Notes: generated by a model not told the origin, from the letters alone. 64,000 nt of DNA from Streptomyces sp. CC228A (GCF_021390935.1 NZ_JAJPUI010000010.1:62001-126000), one strand, 5' to 3'. Positions 34,056 through 44,565 are shown, counted from the first letter of the stretch. Program-made: numbers and translations.

Positions 34056-35332
34056 GGCCGGAAATCAAGCGCGCCCTGCACAGCATCCCGATCGGCGCCA
34101 GCTCCCCGCTCCGCGCCTGCCGCAACGTGGGGACGGAGCCGCTGGTCGTGGCCGAGGCCCGCGGCCAGTACCTCCACGACATCGACGGCACCCGGTACGT
34201 CGACTTCATGTACGGCTTCGGGCCGCTGATCCTCGGCCACGCGCCGGAGGCCGTCAGCTCCGCCCTCGCCCGCCAGGCCGCGGCCGGCACCCTCTTCGGC
34301 ACGTACTGCATGCAGGAGATCGAGCTCGCCGAGCGCATCACCGCGACCGCCGGGCACCTGGAGCAGCTGCGCTTCGTGTGCAGCGGCACCGAGGCCGTGA
34401 TGTCCACGCTGCGGCTGGCCCGCGCCTACACCGGCCGCACCCGTGTGCTGCGCTTCAACGGCGGCTACCACGGTCACTTCGACCTGGTGCAGAACAAGGA
34501 CGAGTCCCGGATGCGCGACGCCGGCCTCGACCCGGCCGCGATGCGGTCCAACCTCTACGCCGAGTACAACGACGCGGAGAGCGTCGAGCGGGCCTTCGCC
34601 GAGCACCCCGGCGAGATCGCCGCCATCGTCGTGGAGCCGGTCGCCTGCAACATGTCGCTCGTGCTGCCCGAGGACGGCTTCCTCGCCGACCTGCGCCGCA
34701 TCTGCGACCGCGAGGGCGCGCTGCTGGTCTTCGACGAGGTCATCACCGGCTTCCGGCTCACCTACGGCCCGGCGTCCAACCTGCTCGGAACCACCCCCGA
34801 CCTCACCGCCTTCGGCAAGATCATCGGTGGTGGCACGCCCGTCGGCGCGTTCGGCGGCCGCCGCGACGTCATGCGGCTGCTGGACGAGCAGCGGGTCCTG
34901 CAGGGCGGCACCCTGGCGGGCAACCCGCTGACGATGGCGGCCGGCCTCGCCACGCTCGACGTGCTGGCGGAGCCCGGCTTCTACGAGGAGCTGGAGCGCA
35001 AGGGGGCGCTGCTCGAAGCCGCGGTGGAGCGCCACCGGGCCGCGCACGGGCTCGACTTCCGGTTCGTCCGCACCGGCAGCATCTTCGCGTTCATCTTCGT
35101 CCCGCGCGCCGCGCAGGTCCGGCGCAAGGCGGATGTCGCGGCCCAGGCGCAGTCCCCGTACACCACGCTGTACGCGGGCATGCGGAAGGACGGCTACCAC
35201 CTGGCGCCGGACATCGAGGAGCCGATGTACGTCTCCGCCGCGACGCCGGACGAGACCCTGGAGGACTTCGCGGCCCGCGCCGTCGCCCTCCTCGCCACCG
35301 ACCCGGACACCCCGCGGGTCAGTCCGGCCTGA
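34052..35332 (+). CDS. Glutamate-1-semialdehyde aminotransferase-like PLP enzyme (class III)
   Basis: A 426-aa fold-type I PLP protein: [43 protein letters not shown] and the Schiff-base lysine in [19 protein letters not shown]. The sequence is closest to GSA 2,1-aminomutase-type enzymes but lies in a biosynthetic operon, so it is likely a dedicated aminotransferase or aminomutase, for example making a beta-amino or diamino acid. ATG overlaps the ATP-grasp stop. Confidence 0.9.
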   Translation: MRPEIKRALHSIPIGASSPLRACRNVGTEPLVVAEARGQYLHDIDGTRYVDFMYGFGPLILGHAPEAVSSALARQAAAGTLFGTYCMQEIELAERITATAGHLEQLRFVCSGTEAVMSTLRLARAYTGRTRVLRFNGGYHGHFDLVQNKDESRMRDAGLDPAAMRSNLYAEYNDAESVERAFAEHPGEIAAIVVEPVACNMSLVLPEDGFLADLRRICDREGALLVFDEVITGFRLTYGPASNLLGTTPDLTAFGKIIGGGTPVGAFGGRRDVMRLLDEQRVLQGGTLAGNPLTMAAGLATLDVLAEPGFYEELERKGALLEAAVERHRAAHGLDFRFVRTGSIFAFIFVPRAAQVRRKADVAAQAQSPYTTLYAGMRKDGYHLAPDIEEPMYVSAATPDETLEDFAARAVALLATDPDTPRVSPA

Positions 35333-36132
35333 GGCGCGCCCGCGCGGTGGCGGGCGGTCCGTGCGCGCAGCGGCGGACGGGACCGGGCGGGGACCTCGGG
35401 GAAGCCTCCTCCCGCCGGTTCCGGTCCCCGGGCGGCCCCTCCTGGGGCCGCCCCCGGGTCCCGGGGCCTTCCCTGCCGGGACGAGGCCCCTCCGGCCACG
35501 CCGGGCGGGGCGCCACTGGGCGGTGGGCCGCCGACCGGCGGCCCACCCGGCGGGGCTCACGGCCCGGCGGGGCTCACGGCCCGGCGGGGCTCGGGGCGTC
35601 GGCGCGACCCCGCGGCCGGAGGGGCTCGGCGGGTCGCCGCGATCGGCGGCGGCGGGGCTCGGCGTGCCGACCGGACCCAGCGGGGTGGCCGAACCCGGCG
35701 GCCGACAGAGCTCCGTGGCCGACCGAACCGGGCGGCCGGCGGAGCCCGGTGCGCCTGGAGCCCGGCGTGCCGACGGAGCCCGTGTACGAGCGAACCCGGC
35801 AGCCGGTGCGGGGTTCGGCGGGCCGACCGGACCCAGCGGGGTGGCCGAACCCGGCGGCCGGTGCGGGGTTCGGCGGGCCGCACGTCCCGCCCGCCGCGCC
35901 CCACGACATCGCCGTCACCTCACCCACCTCGTGCACCGCACCTGACTCCCCTGCCACGTCTACCTCCGACGCCTCGCACACCTCTGTGCCACAAGCACCA
36001 CCACCGCCTTCAGCACCCGCCCCCGCGCCACCGCCCCACCACGCCCCTCAGCACCCCAGCCCCGCACCGACCGGGTCGGCGTCCGCGTCGCCCGGACGCC
36101 GGACCGCCCGCCCCCTGCCGACGGAACCAGAC
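35333..36132 (+). other. Repeat-rich spacer before the NRPS gene
   Basis: Eight hundred bases without a gene. It begins with a terminator-like hairpin (35430-35453). A 39-bp perfect direct repeat occurs at 35666-35704 and 35822-35860 (start GCCGACCGGACCCAGCGGGG), and a 24-bp repeat at about 35802 and 35857. From 35900 it is A/C-rich (CACCACC runs). No promoter was recognised, though the NRPS may need its own. Confidence 0.5.
35430..35453 (+). terminator. Hairpin after the aminotransferase gene
   Basis: Stem GGGCGGCCCC, loop TCCT, perfect complement, extended by flanking C/G tracts. It stands about 100 bases after the stop codon. It may end or attenuate transcription of the upstream operon. 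Confidence 0.6.
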
Positions 36133-39100
36133 ATGAACACTGAGGCCAGGACCCTTCCCCTTCTCCCCACCCAAGAGAGCGTGCTGTTCGCCGAGGCGGC
36201 GCACGGCAGGCCGGGCACCCACAACCTGGCGCTGGCCCTGCGGCTCACCGGTCCACTCGACCGGGCCGCCGTCGACGGCGCACTGCGGGCCCTGACCGAG
36301 CGGCACGAGGCCCTGCGGGTGCGCATCACCGAGCACGACGGCGAGCTGCGGCAGACGATCGCGGACACCGTGGCCGTGCCGCTCGACGAGGTCGACCTCG
36401 GCTCGCCGGGCGAGGGCCCCGCCGACACCGTCCCCGACCGGTACCTCACCGAAGCCCAGGACCGGCCGTTCCCGCTGGACCGGGCACCCCTGCTGCGGGC
36501 CACCCTCTTCCGGCTCGGCGAGCAGCGGCACGTCCTGCTGCTCGTGGCTCACCACAGCATCGCCGACGGCGACTCCCTCGACGTGCTCGCCCGCGAGTTC
36601 CCGCCCCTGTACGCGGCCTGCGCCGAAGGGCGCCCGAACCCGCTCCCGCCCCTCGCCGTGAGCTACGCCGACCACATCACCGCCCGGCTCTCCGGCGCCT
36701 CCGACCGGCGCCGAGCCCGGTCCCTGGAGCACTGGCGCACCGCACTCGACGGCGCACCGGCCACCCTGGACCTGCCCATGGCCCGGCTCGGCGGCACGAC
36801 GCGCCGGCACGCGGCCACCCACCGCCGGGACCTGCCGCGCCCCGTGGCGGACGGGCTGCGCGCGCTCGCCGCCGAGCACCGGGCCAGCCTGTTCTCCGTA
36901 CTCGCCGCCGGCGCGTTCGCCCTGGTCGGCCGCTACACCGGCGAGAGCGACCTGGTGCTCGGCGTGCCCCTGTCGACCCGGCTGGAACCGGGCTCCGAGG
37001 GCCTGGTCGCCCTGACGGTCAACACCATGCCGCTGCGCGTGGCGTGCGACACCGGACAGGACTTCCTGCCGCTGCTGCGCCAGGTGCAGGGCCGCACCTT
37101 CCAGGCGCTGCGCCACCAGGGCGTGGCCTTCCACGAGCTGGTCCAGGAGGTCAACCCGCCCCGCTCGGCCGGTCGGCAGCCGGTGTTCCAGCTGGCCCTC
37201 AACCACGTCCGCACCGGCCCGGCGGGCCGGCCCGCCGCGGGGCTGGTCGCGGAGCCGCTGCCGGTCGCCAACGCCACGGCCGCGTTCGAGCTGATGCTCA
37301 CCTTCGTGGAGGCCGGGGACGACATCCGCTTCTACGCCGAGTACGACACGGAGCGCTTCGACGCCGGCGCCGTCCACGCCCTCGCGGACCACCTCGCCCA
37401 CCTGCTCGCCGCCGTCTGCGCCGAGCCCACCGCCCCCCTCGCCGACCTCGACCTGATGGGCGAGGAGGAGCGGCAGCGGGTCCTGCACCACTGGAACGAC
37501 ACCGGCGCCCCCCTCACCGACGACACCGTCCCGGCCCTTCTCGCCCGGCAGGCGGCACGGCGGGGCGACGCCACCGCCGTCGTCTGCGGCACCGACCGCC
37601 TCAGCTACCGGGACCTCGACCGGCGCTCCGCCCGCATGGCCCGCATGCTCACCGAACACGGCGTCCGGGAGGGCGACTTCGTGGGCCTGGCGACCCGCAG
37701 GTCCGCCGCCGCCGTCGTCGCCCTGCTCGGCGTGCTGCGCGCCGGAGCCGCCTATGTGCCGCTCGACCCCGCCTACCCGCAGGACCGGCTGGCCTTCATG
37801 GTGCGGGACGCCGCCCCCGCCCTGCTGGTCACCGACACCTCCTCCGCCGACCGGCTCCCCACCGGCCCGGGCACGCCCCCGGTCCTGCTGCTCGACGACC
37901 CGCGCACGGCGGCCCTGCTGGAGGAGCCCGGCGACGCCCCGGTCGCCTCCCCCGCGACCGCCGACCACACCGCCTACGTCATCTACACGTCCGGCTCGAC
38001 CGGTCGGCCCAAGGGCGTCGAGGTCACCCACCGCAACGTCGCCAACCTCGCCGCCTGGGCGGCCGACGCCTTCGGCGACGGGCTGGCCCGGGTGCTCGCC
38101 GCCACGTCCCTCAGCTTCGACGTGTCCGTCTTCGAGGTCCTCTGCCCCCTGCTCAACGGCGGCAGCATCGAAGTCGTCCGCGACCTGCTGGAGATCGGCG
38201 AACGCGGCGGCTGGCAGGGCACCCTCGTCAGCGGCGTCCCGTCCGTCCTGGACCGGCTGATCGCCGACGGCGCCCCCGACCTGCGGGCCGACCACCTCGT
38301 CCTCGCCGGCGAGGCCCTGTCCCCGCAGGTCTCCGCCCGGCTGCGGGCCGCCGTGCCCGGCGCCCGCCTGGTCAACGCCTACGGCCCCACCGAGACGACG
38401 GTGTACGCCAGCGCGTCCGACACCCGGGACCGCGGCGGCGACGGCCCCGCGCAGGAGGCGCCGCCCATCGGGCGGCCGCTGCGCAACACCCGGCTGTACG
38501 TCCTCGACGACCGGATGCGGCCGCTGCCCGTGGGCGTGCCCGGCGAGCTGTACATCGCCGGCGCCGGTGTCACCCGCGGTTACCTGCACCGGCCCGACCT
38601 CACCGAGGCCCGTTTCGTCCCCGACCCCTTCGGCCCGCCCGGCGCGCGGATGTACCGCTCCGGCGACATCGTGCTCCGCCGCCCCGACGGGCAGCTCCAG
38701 TACGTCGGCCGCGCCGACGACCAGGTCAAGCTGCGCGGCTTCCGGGTCGAACCGAGCGAGGTGGAAGCGGTCCTCGGCGCGCAGCCCGAGGTGGCCCAGG
38801 CCGTCGTCGTCGTACGCGAGGACCACCAGGGCGAACGGCGGCTGGTCGGCTACGTCACCCCGGCGGCGGGCGCCGCCCCGGACCCCGACCGGCTGCGCGC
38901 CGCGCTGGCCCGGCTGCTGCCCGCCTACATGGTCCCGGCCGCCGTCGTCCCGCTCGACGCGCTGCCGCTGTCGCCCGCCGGCAAGCTGGACCGCGGCCGG
39001 CTGCCCGACCCCGGCTTCGGCACCCGCACCGGCCGGCCTCCCCGCGCCGGTGACGAGGCCGCCCTCGCCGCGCTGTTCGCCGAGGCGCTGGGTGTGCCCG

Positions 39101-40029
39101 AGGTGGCCGCCACCGACGGCTTCTTCGACCTCGGCGGGCACTCACTGCTGGCGATCCGGCTGGTCCGCGGCATCCGCGCACGGCTCGGCGCCGACCTGAC
39201 CGTCCGGGACCTCTTCGAGACGCCCACCGTGGAGGGCCTGGCCCAGCGGCTGCGCCCGGCCCCCGGCGGGCCCGCGAGGACCGCAGGCGCGGCGGCGCGG
39301 ACCGACGACTTCGGGGTGCTGCTGCCGCTGCGCACCCGCGGCGACCGGCCCCCGCTGTTCTGCGTCCACCCGGGGTTCGGACTCAGCTGGAGCTACGCCG
39401 CGCTGATGCGCGCCCTCCACCCCGAGCAGCCGGTGTACGCCCTCCAGGCCCGCGGGATCACCCCCGCCGACGAGATGTCCGCCGGTTACGGGGAACTCCT
39501 CGACGACTACCTGGCCCAGGTCCGCGCCGTCCGCCCGCACGGCCCCTACCGGCTGCTCGGCTGGTCGTTCGGCGGCCTCGTCGCCCACTCGCTGGCGGCA
39601 CGGCTCCAGGCCGAGGGCGAGCAGGTCGAGCTGCTCGCCATGCTGGACACGGTGATGGTCTCCGGAGACGAGTACACGCCGGAGGACCTGTGGGAGCTGA
39701 TCGAGGCGGAGACCGCCGCCGTACGCCAGGTCGTGCCCGACGAGCAGCGGCTGCTGGCGGTCGTGGAGAACCTGATCCGCGTCCGCGACGAGTTCCGGCC
39801 CGAACGGTACCGCGGTGACGTGCTGTTCTTCGTCGCCGACAAGGAGCCGGACCGGCCGCCGGCCTTCGGCGAACCGTGGCTGCCGTACGTGGACGGCCGC
39901 CTGCTGGAGCACCGGATCCCCTGCACCCACATGCAGATGATGGACGCCCGCCCGGCCCGCGAGATCGGTGACGTGCTGGCCAAGGCGCTCGACGCGCTCG
40001 ACAGCACCGGCCCGGAGCGGGACCGCTAG
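36133..40029 (+). CDS. Single-module NRPS, C-A-T-TE
   Basis: A 1298-aa synthetase. C domain about 10-440 with HHSIADG (His at about 140, intact). A domain about 455-960 with [11 protein letters not shown] (617), [11 protein letters not shown] and [11 protein letters not shown] domain with the phosphopantetheine Ser in [14 protein letters not shown] (about 1003). C-terminal thioesterase about 1060-1295 with LFCVHPGFG and GWSFGG (Ser about 1144). My reading of the specificity pocket begins D-V-F-S-V-A-A-V-Y; D235 indicates an alpha-amino acid, but I cannot name it. It would condense an upstream acyl/aminoacyl thioester with one amino acid and release it. Start ATG 36133. Confidence 0.93.
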   Translation: MNTEARTLPLLPTQESVLFAEAAHGRPGTHNLALALRLTGPLDRAAVDGALRALTERHEALRVRITEHDGELRQTIADTVAVPLDEVDLGSPGEGPADTVPDRYLTEAQDRPFPLDRAPLLRATLFRLGEQRHVLLLVAHHSIADGDSLDVLAREFPPLYAACAEGRPNPLPPLAVSYADHITARLSGASDRRRARSLEHWRTALDGAPATLDLPMARLGGTTRRHAATHRRDLPRPVADGLRALAAEHRASLFSVLAAGAFALVGRYTGESDLVLGVPLSTRLEPGSEGLVALTVNTMPLRVACDTGQDFLPLLRQVQGRTFQALRHQGVAFHELVQEVNPPRSAGRQPVFQLALNHVRTGPAGRPAAGLVAEPLPVANATAAFELMLTFVEAGDDIRFYAEYDTERFDAGAVHALADHLAHLLAAVCAEPTAPLADLDLMGEEERQRVLHHWNDTGAPLTDDTVPALLARQAARRGDATAVVCGTDRLSYRDLDRRSARMARMLTEHGVREGDFVGLATRRSAAAVVALLGVLRAGAAYVPLDPAYPQDRLAFMVRDAAPALLVTDTSSADRLPTGPGTPPVLLLDDPRTAALLEEPGDAPVASPATADHTAYVIYTSGSTGRPKGVEVTHRNVANLAAWAADAFGDGLARVLAATSLSFDVSVFEVLCPLLNGGSIEVVRDLLEIGERGGWQGTLVSGVPSVLDRLIADGAPDLRADHLVLAGEALSPQVSARLRAAVPGARLVNAYGPTETTVYASASDTRDRGGDGPAQEAPPIGRPLRNTRLYVLDDRMRPLPVGVPGELYIAGAGVTRGYLHRPDLTEARFVPDPFGPPGARMYRSGDIVLRRPDGQLQYVGRADDQVKLRGFRVEPSEVEAVLGAQPEVAQAVVVVREDHQGERRLVGYVTPAAGAAPDPDRLRAALARLLPAYMVPAAVVPLDALPLSPAGKLDRGRLPDPGFGTRTGRPPRAGDEAALAALFAEALGVPEVAATDGFFDLGGHSLLAIRLVRGIRARLGADLTVRDLFETPTVEGLAQRLRPAPGGPARTAGAAARTDDFGVLLPLRTRGDRPPLFCVHPGFGLSWSYAALMRALHPEQPVYALQARGITPADEMSAGYGELLDDYLAQVRAVRPHGPYRLLGWSFGGLVAHSLAARLQAEGEQVELLAMLDTVMVSGDEYTPEDLWELIEAETAAVRQVVPDEQRLLAVVENLIRVRDEFRPERYRGDVLFFVADKEPDRPPAFGEPWLPYVDGRLLEHRIPCTHMQMMDARPAREIGDVLAKALDALDSTGPERDR

Positions 40030-40202
40030 GGAGCGCCCGCACAGCAGCCGTCCCCCCCGGACGACGCACCGGGCCGGGTCGGGGGCGCGACCGCGGCGAC
40101 GCGGCGAGTTCGCGCCCGGGACGCCGGCGGGCAGCCGGGGCGTCGCCCCACCGACCCGGCCGCCCCGTACGACTGGACACGCAACGAAGAAGGGCCCGCA
40201 CT

Positions 40203-40907
40203 ATGCCCCGTACCGCCCTCGTACTCGGCGGGAACCGCGGAATCGGCCTCGCCGTCGCCCGGCACCTCGCCGCCCGCGGCGACCGCGTCGCCGTCAGCCA
40301 CCGCACCGGTGAGCCGCCCGCCGGGCTGTTCTCCGTACGCTGCGACGTCACCGACGCGGAGGCGGTGGCCGAGGCGTGCGCCCGCGTCAAGGACGAGCTG
40401 GGCCCCATCGAGGTGCTCGTCCACAACGCGGGCATCACCCGGGACCGGCCGCTCGCAGCCATGACCGCCGAGGACTTCCAGGCGCCGCTGCAGACCAACC
40501 TCCTCGGCGCGTTCCACGGCATCAAGCCGGTGCTCCGCGGCATGATGCGCGCCCGCTGGGGCCGCATCGTCCTGATGTCGTCCACCGTGGCGCTGTCCGG
40601 CGCGGTCGGCCAGACCAACTACGCGGCCTCCAAAGCCGGCCTGATCGGTCTCGCCCGGTCCCTGGCGCTGGAGGTGGCCGCCCACGGCATCACCGCCAAC
40701 GTCGTCGCGCCCGGCTACACGGACACCGACATGGTGGCGGCCATGCCCGAGGACAAGCGGCAGAGCCTGCTGGCGACCGTGCCGATGCGCCGCATGGCCG
40801 CGCCCGCCGAGGTCGCCGCGGCCGTCGGCTACCTCACCGGCGAGGACGCCGGCTACGTCACCGGCACCGTGCTCCGCGTCGACGGAGGCGTCGGCATGGG
40901 CCACTGA
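40203..40907 (+). CDS. 3-oxoacyl-ACP reductase (FabG-like SDR)
   Basis: A 234-aa short-chain dehydrogenase: ALVLGGNRGIGLAVARHLA (TGxxxGIG-type cofactor loop, LGG variant), LVHNAGITRDRPL, VLMSSTVALSGAVGQTNYAASK (Ser, Tyr, Lys triad), NVVAPGYTDTDM and the C-terminal VLRVDGGVGMGH. Full length for FabG. It would supply the beta-keto reduction step for the KS/ACP chain, since the minus-strand operon has no reductase. Confidence 0.93.
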   Translation: MPRTALVLGGNRGIGLAVARHLAARGDRVAVSHRTGEPPAGLFSVRCDVTDAEAVAEACARVKDELGPIEVLVHNAGITRDRPLAAMTAEDFQAPLQTNLLGAFHGIKPVLRGMMRARWGRIVLMSSTVALSGAVGQTNYAASKAGLIGLARSLALEVAAHGITANVVAPGYTDTDMVAAMPEDKRQSLLATVPMRRMAAPAEVAAAVGYLTGEDAGYVTGTVLRVDGGVGMGH

Positions 40908-40985
40908 CCCCGCGCCCCGGCACCCGCACCGACCCGGCACCGCAGCAGCCACGGCCGGACCGAACCACCCGAGGAGGAGCCCGCA

Positions 40986-42052
40986 GTGCCCACAAGCCCG
41001 CCGCACACCCCGGGCCCGGCGGCGCCCGCCGCCCCGGCGCCCCTCGCCCTGGTGCGTGCCACGGCGGACGTCCTCCCGCTGCTGGACGCCGTCGCCCTCG
41101 CCCCGTACGAGCAGGACCGTGCCGCCCGGCTGGCCCCGGGGCAGCAGCGCGACGACTACCTGGCCGCCCACGTGCTGGTACGCGTGTGCGCGGCGCGGCT
41201 CCTCGGCGTGGACCCGGCCGTCCTGGTCCTCGGCCAGCGCTGCGCCGGGTGCGGCGGCGAGGACCACGGCCGGCCGTTCCTGCGCGGCCTGCCCGGCGTC
41301 GGCGTGAGCCTGTCCCACACCCGGGGCGCCGTCGCCGCCGCCGCGGGCCCGGGCCCGGTCGGCGTGGACGTGGAGGACGCCGTGGACGCGGTGTTCTCCC
41401 CCGGGTGGCCGCCCGCGTGCTGGCCCCCGCGGAACTCGCCGCGGTCCGGGCCGCCCCCGACCCCGCACGGGCCTTCCTCCGCCTGTGGGCGCGCAAGGAG
41501 TCCCTGGTGAAGGTGGGCGTCACGACGCTCGGCGCGCTGCGGGAGATCGACCTCACGGCGTCCGGCGCACCGGCCCCCGGGCGCCCCGGCGCCGAGCCGC
41601 CCGCCACCGCGCGCCTCGCGGCCGGCCGACCCGCCGAGCGGGAGCACCCCGCCGGGTGGTGGCCCACCGACCGGGAGCACCCCGCCCAGCAGCGGCCCGC
41701 CGCCCCGGAGGGCCCCGCCGCCGAGCGCCCCGCCGACGGACGGTCCACCCACGTGGACAGCCCCACCGACGGACGAGTCACCGCCGTCGAGCGCCCCGCC
41801 GACGGACGGCCCGCCGACGTGGACAGCCCCACACACGGACGAGTCACCGCCATCGAGCGCCCCGCCGACGGGCGGCCTACCGACGGGCGGTCCATCCGGC
41901 CGGAGCGCCTCGCGGCGTGGCGGTTCGCCGACTGGAGCAGCCCGGACGGCCGCCTGATCGCCGCCGCCGCCGCGCACACCACCCCCGCCATCGACGGGGG
42001 GAGCGAACCCCGTTCCCCTCTGTTCGCCTATTCAGGAGAGCGACACGCATGA
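40986..42052 (+). CDS. 4'-Phosphopantetheinyl transferase (Sfp-type), apparent frameshift
   Basis: Sfp-superfamily enzyme activating carrier proteins. The N-terminal frame (GTG 40986) contains LAAHVLVRVCAARLLGV, RPFLRG, GVGVSLSHTRG and the Mg motif VGVDVED. The C-terminal frame, closing at 42052, contains VLAPAEL, FLRLWARKESLVKVGV (WxxKES) and RFADWSSPDGRLIAAAAA. The frames switch at about 41398-41405 in a C5G3 run; one extra C restores a continuous protein. Between WxxKES and the C-terminus is an abnormal insertion of about 100 residues built of 66-bp DNA repeats. Its stop overlaps the DDAH-like start (ATGA). Confidence 0.75.
41753..41884 (+). repeat. 66-bp tandem duplication inside the PPTase gene
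   Basis: Two copies (41753-41818, 41819-41884) with few differences, encoding VDSPT-GRVTA-ERPADGRP-like units. Degenerate ERPADGR/EHPA units flank them (about 41630-41900). Being in frame, they lengthen the protein's C-terminal region. Confidence 0.75.
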
Positions 42053-42888
42053 CTGCGCACCAGCCCCAGGCAGGCAACCGGAACCGGACGGCGACCCCGC
42101 GCCGGTTCCTGATGTGCCCCCCGCGCCACTTCGACGTCACCTACTCCATCAACCCGTGGATGCACCCCGGCAAGCCCGTGGACGGCGGCCTCGCGCTGCG
42201 CCAGTGGGAGGGGCTGCGCGACCTGTACCGGGAACTCGGGCACACCGTGCAGGAAATAGAGCCCGCCCCCGGGCTGCCCGACATGGTCTTCGCCGCCAAC
42301 GGCGCGACCGTGGTCGACGGCAAGGTGCTCGGTGCCCGCTTCCGGCACGTCGAGCGCACCGCGGAGGGCCCCCTGTACCTGGAGTGGTTCCGGCGGCAGG
42401 GCTTCGCGGAGCTGTACTGGCCGGAGCACATCAACGAGGGCGAGGGGGACTACCTGGTCGCCGGCCGCCGGCTGCTCGCCGGCACCGGCTTCCGCACCGA
42501 CCAGCGCTCCCACTTCGAGGCGCAGGAGTTCTTCGGACTGCCCGTCACCAGCCTCCGGCTCGTGAACCCGTCGTACTACCACCTGGACACGGCGCTCGCG
42601 GTGCTGTCCGACGACGAGGTGGCGTACTACCCGAAGGCGTTCAGCGAGGGCAGCCAGGCCGTCCTGCGCGCGATGTTCCCGGACGCGGTCCTCGCGTCCG
42701 ACGAGGACGCGGCGGTGTTCGGGCTGAACATGCTCTCCGACGGCAAGCACGTCCTGCTGCCCCAGGCCGCCACCGGCCTCGCCGCACAGCTCGCCGCCCG
42801 CGGCTTCGAGCCGATCGGGGTGGACCTGACGGAGCTCCTCAAGGCCGGCGGCAGCGTGAAGTGCTGCACCCTGGAACTGCGGGGCTGA
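42049..42888 (+). CDS. DDAH/amidinotransferase-fold hydrolase
   Basis: A 279-aa protein of the dimethylarginine dimethylaminohydrolase type: FLMCPPRHFDVTYSINPWM, MVFAANGATVVDGKVL, INEGEGDYLVAG, the His in LVNPSYYHLDTALAVL, and the nucleophile Cys near the end in GGSVKCCTLELRG (C272/C273). Catalytic chemistry in the family is attack on a guanidine to give citrulline (or ornithine) plus amine or ammonia. In this cluster it probably remodels an arginine-derived building block. Starts within the PPTase stop. Confidence 0.88.
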   Translation: MTAHQPQAGNRNRTATPRRFLMCPPRHFDVTYSINPWMHPGKPVDGGLALRQWEGLRDLYRELGHTVQEIEPAPGLPDMVFAANGATVVDGKVLGARFRHVERTAEGPLYLEWFRRQGFAELYWPEHINEGEGDYLVAGRRLLAGTGFRTDQRSHFEAQEFFGLPVTSLRLVNPSYYHLDTALAVLSDDEVAYYPKAFSEGSQAVLRAMFPDAVLASDEDAAVFGLNMLSDGKHVLLPQAATGLAAQLAARGFEPIGVDLTELLKAGGSVKCCTLELRG

Positions 42889-42893
42889 CGCCG

Positions 42894-43889
42894 ATGGACA
42901 GCCACATCACCGAGCGGTACGACGAGGCCGCCGTCAACTGCCTCACCGGGAGCTACTCGTTCCTCGCCGGGATCGCCGGCCGCCCCGTGGCGGAGCAGAC
43001 CGTCTTCGAGCGGGGGGACGGCTACCTGTTCCAGGCGGGTCTGGACGAGTCGGGATACCCCGAGTACATCTTCCCCGTCGAGGAGGCCGGCGCACTCGGC
43101 ATGACGCGCTCCGGGTTCACCGTGCACAAGGAACCCATCGCGTTCGACGCGCCGGCTCCGCAGCTGGAGGCGCTGCTGGCACGGCACAAGGCGGTCATCG
43201 TGTGGGTCAACACGGCCCACCTGCACTACGCCGACGTCTACCGGGACAACAACCCGTACCTGCACGCGGTCGTGGTGCACGGCATCGCCGCCGACCGGGG
43301 CCACGTCGCCGTGCACGACAGCCTCGTCGTGGGCCCCCAGCCGTACAGCTGCCGGGCCGCGGTCGCCTTCGACGACCTCGTCCGGTCGGCGGCCGACCGC
43401 ATCAAGAGCGACGCGCACGACGCGATGGGCTTCTTCTACGCAGTCTCCGACGACTCCGGCCCCGCAGCCGGGTCCCCGGACGGGACGGAACTGAGCGGCG
43501 CGCTGGCCCGCCAGGCGGAGCGGTTCTTCGCCGAGGAGCGGTTCCGCCAGGCGATCCGCCGCTACCAGGAGCTGTGCGAGGAGTGCTTCGCCGGCCCGCC
43601 CGAGCGCTCCGCCCACGGCGCCCGCCGGCTCTTCCACCACGCCTCGGTCCTCTACGCGGTCCCCAGCCTGAAGCTGATGGCCCGCTCCCTGCGAACCGCC
43701 GGCGCCCCCGAGCACACCCTCGCCCTGCACGAGGAGGCCATGCGGCACTGGGAGGCCATGGGCGTCCTCGCCCTGCGCTACGAGGCGACGTCCGCGCCGT
43801 CGGTCCTGAAACGGATCACCCAGCGCTTCCAGCAGCTCGACGAGACGACCACCCGCCTGTGGGAGTCCGTGGCAAAGCCCGGGGGGTGA
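42894..43889 (+). CDS. BtrH-like cysteine acyltransferase
   Basis: A 331-aa protein. The N-terminal about 180 residues match the BtrH_N pattern: an early Cys (C16 in AAVNCLTGSYSFLAG), FVFPVEE-like YIFPVEEAG, and the later His/Asp pair in YLHAVVVHGIAADRGHVAVHD. The C-terminal half is helical (QAERFFAEERFRQAIRRYQE). BtrH transfers an aminoacyl side chain from an ACP onto an amine in butirosin synthesis. With a carrier-protein-loading ligase in the same operon, an analogous aminoacyl transfer is the natural inference. Last gene of the operon. Confidence 0.78.
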   Translation: MDSHITERYDEAAVNCLTGSYSFLAGIAGRPVAEQTVFERGDGYLFQAGLDESGYPEYIFPVEEAGALGMTRSGFTVHKEPIAFDAPAPQLEALLARHKAVIVWVNTAHLHYADVYRDNNPYLHAVVVHGIAADRGHVAVHDSLVVGPQPYSCRAAVAFDDLVRSAADRIKSDAHDAMGFFYAVSDDSGPAAGSPDGTELSGALARQAERFFAEERFRQAIRRYQELCEECFAGPPERSAHGARRLFHHASVLYAVPSLKLMARSLRTAGAPEHTLALHEEAMRHWEAMGVLALRYEATSAPSVLKRITQRFQQLDETTTRLWESVAKPGG

Positions 43890-44295
43890 CCGGGGGCGCC
43901 GCGGCGGCGCGGCCGCGGTGCGGGGGCCGGTGGCGGGGGCGCGGGGCGGGGGCGCGGGGCGGGGTGCCCGGTGTCGGGGCCGCGGGGCGGGGGCGCGGGG
44001 CGGGGTGCCCGGTGTCGGGGGCACGGTGGCGGGGCGGCGGTGGCTGTGGGCGTGCTTGCCGGTCGGGGCCGTGGCCGCCGTTCGGGGTGGCCACGGACTG
44101 CGGTGACCAGCGGTGGCGGGGCCGCGGTGGCGGGAGCGCGGACCGGGAACGAGCCGGAGCCCTCCTCCTCCACCCGCTCCCCTCCGCTGATCCGCTACCC
44201 TGTTCAGGGACCTCCCTACGGGGCGGTCCCTGGCCTTGCCACAGCGGAACGGGACACTCACCCAGAGTGCTCCACCAAGCTCCATGCAAGGCCCC
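43890..44295 (+). other. G-rich repeat spacer downstream of the biosynthetic operon
   Basis: No gene. 43920-44030 holds repeated GGGGCGCGGGGCGGG blocks and two GGTGCCCGGTGTCGGGG units, which could form strong secondary structure and end the operon. The tRNA promoter is expected near 44200-44290 but was not resolved. Confidence 0.5.
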
Positions 44296-44368
44296 GCCTT
44301 CGTAGCTCAGGGGATAGAGCACCGCTCTCCTAAAGCGGGTGTCGCAGGTTCGAATCCTGCCGGGGGCA
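44296..44368 (+). tRNA. tRNA-Arg (anticodon CCU)
   Basis: 73 nt. Acceptor GCCTTCG pairs with CGGGGGC (two G-U), D arm GCTC...GAGC, anticodon stem CCGCT/AGCGG with loop CTCCTAA (anticodon CCT), T arm GCAGG TTCGAAT CCTGC, discriminator A. No encoded CCA. Reads AGG. Arginine tRNA genes of this type are frequent integration sites; an imperfect copy of the 3' half lies at 45873. Confidence 0.95.
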
Positions 44369-44369
44369 C
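44333..44369. other. tRNA-embedded attachment-like sequence (attL candidate)
   Basis: The last 37 bases of the tRNA region match 45873-45909 at 34 of 37 positions. The copy inside the tRNA keeps the gene intact, as in site-specific integration of actinomycete elements. Confidence 0.55.
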
Positions 44370-44395
44370 GCTCGTGACCAGCTAGGTCACCCTCG

Positions 44396-44430
44396 AAGGC
44401 CCAGGTCCGACACTGTCTCGCCTGGGCCTT
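44396..44430 (+). terminator. Terminator after tRNA-Arg
   Basis: Stem AAGGCCCAGG (44396-44405) with CCTGGGCCTT (44421-44430), 15-base loop, followed by TCGCC. Just downstream (44430-44520) come several GCCTACG / CTACGGCC repeats that might be integrase arm sites. Confidence 0.7.
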
Positions 44431-44565
44431 TCGCCTACCTTCCGCACTTTGCCTACGCCCCGCCTACGCCCCGCCTACGGCCTCACTACGGCCCTACTAC
44501 GGACCCCCATCCCCTAAATATCGCCTAAACGACCCGCGAGCGGTTGTACGGGTGGGGGACGACGC

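Noticed and set aside
36133-40029. Naming the amino acid activated by the NRPS
   Set aside because: A pocket code can be read roughly, but I cannot match it reliably to a substrate by eye.
43920-44030. G-rich repeats as a coding region
   Set aside because: All frames give simple Gly/Arg/Ala repeats; better explained as structured spacer.
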